Part shown: positions 30,188 through 33,058 of the stretch, one piece after another
How the letters are laid out: every line of letters begins with the position of its first letter
Position numbering within the stretch: the stretch's first letter is position 1
From: JALONO01 sp038209965
GTDB taxonomy: Bacteria; Bacteroidota; Bacteroidia; Cytophagales; Thermoflexibacteraceae
DNA: 33,058 nt
Direction: 5' to 3'
NCBI GenBank assembly: GCA_038209965.1
Contig: JBBQXF010000052.1
Location: forward strand, 1-33,058
The notes under the pieces: model-generated
The model's database searches: none
The model's input: only the letters and a program-made list of their open reading frames with translations
What the model was told of the DNA's origin: nothing
Made by a program: the position numbers and the translations under genes

Positions 30188-32533
30188 CTACCGATCTAAC
30201 CACACCCGGCTCTCGTTCACGCCGGAAGCAGTGTAAATCTTTACAATGTAAACGCCAGCCATTGGCACATTGACCGCCAAATTGCGAACACTGCCCGCAG
30301 CTACGTTGGCAAAACGTTGGATCTCAGTGCCCATCGTGTTGAACAAAGCAACTTGGGCAGTTTCCGCAGTCCTGACAAATAAGCCATTGTCAAAAGCGTA
30401 AGCATTGCTAGACTCGCCCAATTGTGCACCTTTCACTTCATTGGACTTGCGCAAGAAGAAACGATCCCGGTAAGTGCCAGCTTGTAGAGTCAACGTGTGG
30501 GTTTTGCCAACTTGCAAGAAATAGAACTCACCGGTGGTGCGATCTTCCAAGAACAACTTTTCGCTGGTTGGGTTGGGGACATCTTCCGCAGTAAAGGCGT
30601 AAGATCCACCGCTCCGTACCATCAAGTTGAGGGAAAGTTCAAAGTTTTTCCCACTCTGAGGAGTAGGCAGCGCGGCAATGGCCAAACGATCATCACCCAT
30701 GCGTGCCGCCAGTGATATCACTTGGTTGCCTTCAAATTTGGCTGCATCATAACCGCTCTCGATCTGATTGGTAAAGCGATCGCTGAAAGCTACCCACAGT
30801 TCGTCTTTGGCCCCATCACGTGATACGGTCATCTTGAACCGCTCCATGTCGCCTTCAGTGCGCAACAAGGCAACGTTGCCAGACTCGCGTTGGGCATTGT
30901 TGAAGTTCAAAGGTTGGGGAGCACCAGTGGAATTGACAAAAAAGCCTTGGGCCACAGCAATGCGATCGCCAGCGGCAATATTGGCGCCATTTTTGGTTAG
31001 ATAGGCTCCAGTGCCAGTACCGTTGTTATTGTCCACCCAAAAGTTCAAGTCAGTAATAACACCAGTTCCAGTAGGCCCATTATTGTTAAAGAAAGTAAGC
31101 ATATTGAGTGGACTCGGGTAAGGATTGCCCACCAAGTTGTAACGATAGCTTGGTTGGCCAGTCATCGCAACGTTTACATTTCCATTTCTTGGCCGGCCAA
31201 ATACACCGTCGGTATTTTCATAGGTAAAGGAGCCGCCCGGTGAAGGTTGTACATAGGTGTAGCCCACCCCTTGCGCCAATGTTCCACTAGCAGGTACTGC
31301 GATCCACCGTGCACCACTACCCAAGGTGGGATCATGGCGATAGCGGAAAGTAGTGAAACCGGCATTGTTGCCAATGCTGCCCATGGTGATAGCGCCAACG
31401 GGTGAAGAAATGAAGTTGTAACCGACATTGTTCTTGCCATCGGTGCGCACCACCCTAAACCTGCTTGCAACGGTACTAGAAATAACTGTACTGTTGCTGG
31501 TCTGGATAAATGATCCACCAGTCAACACTTCCACTGTAGCCCCAGAATAGTCAAAATCGGCATCGACCGATACACTTTCTCCAGCACCAATCGAGTGGGT
31601 AACTCCAGTTACAAACAAGCTGCCGGTATTGATGTTGCCCGGCTGATTTGGGGTGGTAGTGCTAATAATAGCCACATCGGTAGTAGTGGGTGGAGTACCT
31701 GGTCCCCAAGTTGTACCATTCCAAATGGCGTACTTGCTGCCGCTCACCACGCCAAGAACTGCAGTGAAATTGGAAGTTGCTCCAGTGAGAGCGAAACCGT
31801 TAAACGAACCAGCCGCACCAGTTGTCGCGGCCAAAGTGGTAATTGCGGTATTGTTACCACCCGCAACTCCCTGGTTAAAGCGATAGTAAGCAACTAAGCC
31901 AGCTTCGCCACCAGTAAGCTCACATTTGCGGAATTGTTTGATTTGATCATCAGTGCGGACTACGTTCCAAATCCGAACTTCATCAATATCGCCCCAAAAA
32001 TGATTGACTTGAGAAGCATTCTGGAAACGACCAATGTTGAGTGGCAAAAGTCCGCCAGTAATTTGAGCAACCCCTGTATTGGTGGCGACCAATAGACCGT
32101 CTTGATACAAGCGCATTGTAGTGGATGTGTGGTCATAAGTAACGGCCACGTGCACCCATTGATTGAGCGGAACAGAAGCAGGATTACCAACACCCGCAAA
32201 AAAACCAATGTTATGACCAGCCGTTAACTTGTCAACGTTAATATAAATAAAGTGCCTAGCGTTAGACCCATCAAGACCAGCGGTCAAAATATTAGGAAAT
32301 AGGTTTGTATAATTGGGAATCCTTATCCAAGCTTCCTTAGTGTAACTGGCAGCACCATAGAGCACAGGATCAGTCGTGACCTCAACATAATCATCAAACC
32401 CATCAAAATTGAGGGATGCCCCGGCTTGGGCTTGGGCAGCATTGGGTTGCAAGGCCACCAATAGGCAAAGTAGTAGAGCACTGAGCAGGTAATTAAAATT
32501 CCAGACACGATGCTTAGTAATAGATGTAGTCAT
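30188..32533 (-). CDS. Secreted LamG-domain protein with type IX-style C-terminal domain
   Basis: 781 residues. A Sec signal peptide (hydrophobic LLSALLLCLLVALQ, cleavage near AQAQA) precedes a concanavalin-like LamG/laminin G_3 domain (about 40-220: L-N-F-D-G-F-D-DYVEV, then KEAWIRIPN, then DEVRIWNVVR and L-V-A-YYRFN). A Thr/Asn/Gly-rich middle region (about 280-560) looks like an adhesin-type stalk with beta repeats. The last 80 residues (ALFNTMGTEIQRF, then GVYIVKIYTASG) have the form of the type A sorting domain used by the type IX secretion system. It should be exported to the surface and may bind glycans or surfaces. Its -7 box lies 73 bases upstream. Confidence 0.85.
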   Translation of the reverse strand: MTTSITKHRVWNFNYLLSALLLCLLVALQPNAAQAQAGASLNFDGFDDYVEVTTDPVLYGAASYTKEAWIRIPNYTNLFPNILTAGLDGSNARHFIYINVDKLTAGHNIGFFAGVGNPASVPLNQWVHVAVTYDHTSTTMRLYQDGLLVATNTGVAQITGGLLPLNIGRFQNASQVNHFWGDIDEVRIWNVVRTDDQIKQFRKCELTGGEAGLVAYYRFNQGVAGGNNTAITTLAATTGAAGSFNGFALTGATSNFTAVLGVVSGSKYAIWNGTTWGPGTPPTTTDVAIISTTTPNQPGNINTGSLFVTGVTHSIGAGESVSVDADFDYSGATVEVLTGGSFIQTSNSTVISSTVASRFRVVRTDGKNNVGYNFISSPVGAITMGSIGNNAGFTTFRYRHDPTLGSGARWIAVPASGTLAQGVGYTYVQPSPGGSFTYENTDGVFGRPRNGNVNVAMTGQPSYRYNLVGNPYPSPLNMLTFFNNNGPTGTGVITDLNFWVDNNNGTGTGAYLTKNGANIAAGDRIAVAQGFFVNSTGAPQPLNFNNAQRESGNVALLRTEGDMERFKMTVSRDGAKDELWVAFSDRFTNQIESGYDAAKFEGNQVISLAARMGDDRLAIAALPTPQSGKNFELSLNLMVRSGGSYAFTAEDVPNPTSEKLFLEDRTTGEFYFLQVGKTHTLTLQAGTYRDRFFLRKSNEVKGAQLGESSNAYAFDNGLFVRTAETAQVALFNTMGTEIQRFANVAAGSVRNLAVNVPMAGVYIVKIYTASGVNESRVWLDR

Positions 32534-32846
32534 AAAATGGAGAAATTAAAAGCCTAGAATAAATAAATTACAATGAGTGGTACATTAACGGGATTTTGTA
32601 CTGCACAAACTTAGTAAGACGCAATGAAATAATCTAATTCTCAACCAAAATATTTTTTCTGTATCTAGCCAGTCAGTGTAATAAAAATGAGGATTTCAGA
32701 TTAATTAATTTATTATTTATTAATTAATTCAGGTTTCACCTTTAGCTAAATTCAACAGGCAACCGCTAACTGTCTCAAATATAAGTAGCTATTGTTTGGT
32801 AAATGAATTATCCACTTGGGCTGGTCAAAGCAACTCTTCTTGTAAT
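32534..32846. other. A+T-rich intergenic region with an inverted repeat and promoter
   Basis: 313 bases between the LamG gene start and the stop of the edge gene. It holds the LamG -7 box (32606-32613) and an inverted repeat of TTAATTAAT and ATTAATTAA (32701-32709 and 32719-32727), a possible terminator or regulator site. No ORF is convincing. Confidence 0.4.
32606..32613 (-). promoter_or_regulatory. Bacteroidota -7 promoter element for the LamG/T9SS gene
   Basis: The minus strand reads TAAGTTTG, an exact TAnnTTTG match, 73 bases before the ATG at 32533. A -33 TTTG is not found at 19-21 bases. Confidence 0.45.
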
Positions 32847-33058
32847 TTATTTCCCAAAATCTCTCTTTCTGACCAAAAACCTCGTAAAATAGCGAGGATC
32901 CAATGCTACCACTTCCTGAGTTTTCGTCAATACCCCCAGCATTCTTTGGCGATTTACGTAGATCAGGATTATTTGGTCATTGCGTTCATTGATGGCCATA
33001 ACCTCCAATTGTGCAAAATGGGGCACGTTGCCCAACGAATCCCTCAGTTTAATATTGT
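32847..33058 (-). CDS. C-terminal part of an unidentified protein (partial)
   Basis: The frame is open from the window edge to a TAA at 32849-32847, giving 69 residues of the C-terminus. The segment is beta-like and basic at the end (VRKRDFGK). A strand-rich stretch (NDQIILIYVNRQRMLGVL) and VVALDPRYFTRFL are visible, but I do not recognise a family. The TTG at 33035 could look like a start but the frame continues upstream without a stop, so this is the end of a longer gene. Confidence 0.6.
   Translation of the reverse strand, partial: NIKLRDSLGNVPHFAQLEVMAINERNDQIILIYVNRQRMLGVLTKTQEVVALDPRYFTRFLVRKRDFGK

Overview
The window looks like chromosome of a Bacteroidota bacterium, most likely of the Cytophagia/Saprospiria side; the genus cannot be read from it. 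Support: a type III glutamine synthetase, a large secreted LamG protein with a type IX-style C-terminal domain, a secreted protein resembling the C-terminal half of GldM, many small exported or lipidated proteins, hardly any Shine-Dalgarno sequences, and repeated copies of the Bacteroidota -7 promoter element TAnnTTTG. No rRNA, tRNA, CRISPR array, insertion sequence or prophage was seen.

Layout. 1-2.7 kb: the start of an exported protein (minus), then a PAP2 phosphatase and a PolX/PHP protein (plus). 2.8-4.3 kb: a small membrane protein and a GldM-C-like secreted protein. 4.3-6.4 kb: an M20 peptidase followed by an ABC ATPase gene that appears frameshifted. 6.6-9.9 kb: a DUF3298-type lipoprotein, an exported thioredoxin-like protein, a GDYxxLxY protein and a glycerophosphodiester phosphodiesterase lipoprotein. 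10-12.8 kb: purC, a STAS protein and folC, all on minus, with STAS and folC overlapping. 12.9-16 kb: an MFS transporter, a small unknown protein and a Tat-exported HisC-like aminotransferase ending in an 18-bp perfect hairpin. 16.2-18.6 kb: nuoN standing alone, and a methyltransferase-like protein. 18.9-22.9 kb: a DEAD-box helicase divergent from recJ; recJ overlaps a lipoprotein with an acyl-carrier-protein-like fold, and a broken small secreted gene follows. 23.2-25.3 kb: lnt divergent from a DUF3467 gene. 25.7-27.4 kb: a two-gene AAA ATPase plus DUF4276 (TOPRIM-like) unit. 27.6-32.5 kb: glutamine synthetase III and the LamG protein. The window ends inside an unidentified gene on minus.

Most of the window is housekeeping: C1/purine metabolism, DNA repair, envelope lipid and lipoprotein processing, respiration, nitrogen assimilation. 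The parts least explained by standard annotation are the AAA+DUF4276 pair, which is more A+T-rich than its neighbours, has its own promoter and is organised like ATPase/TOPRIM anti-phage systems; the ACP-like lipoprotein lacking the phosphopantetheine serine, translationally coupled to recJ; the PolX homologue whose polymerase aspartates are gone while its PHP nuclease is intact; and a set of -7 promoter boxes lying only 5-7 bases from start codons, which predicts leaderless or nearly leaderless mRNAs.
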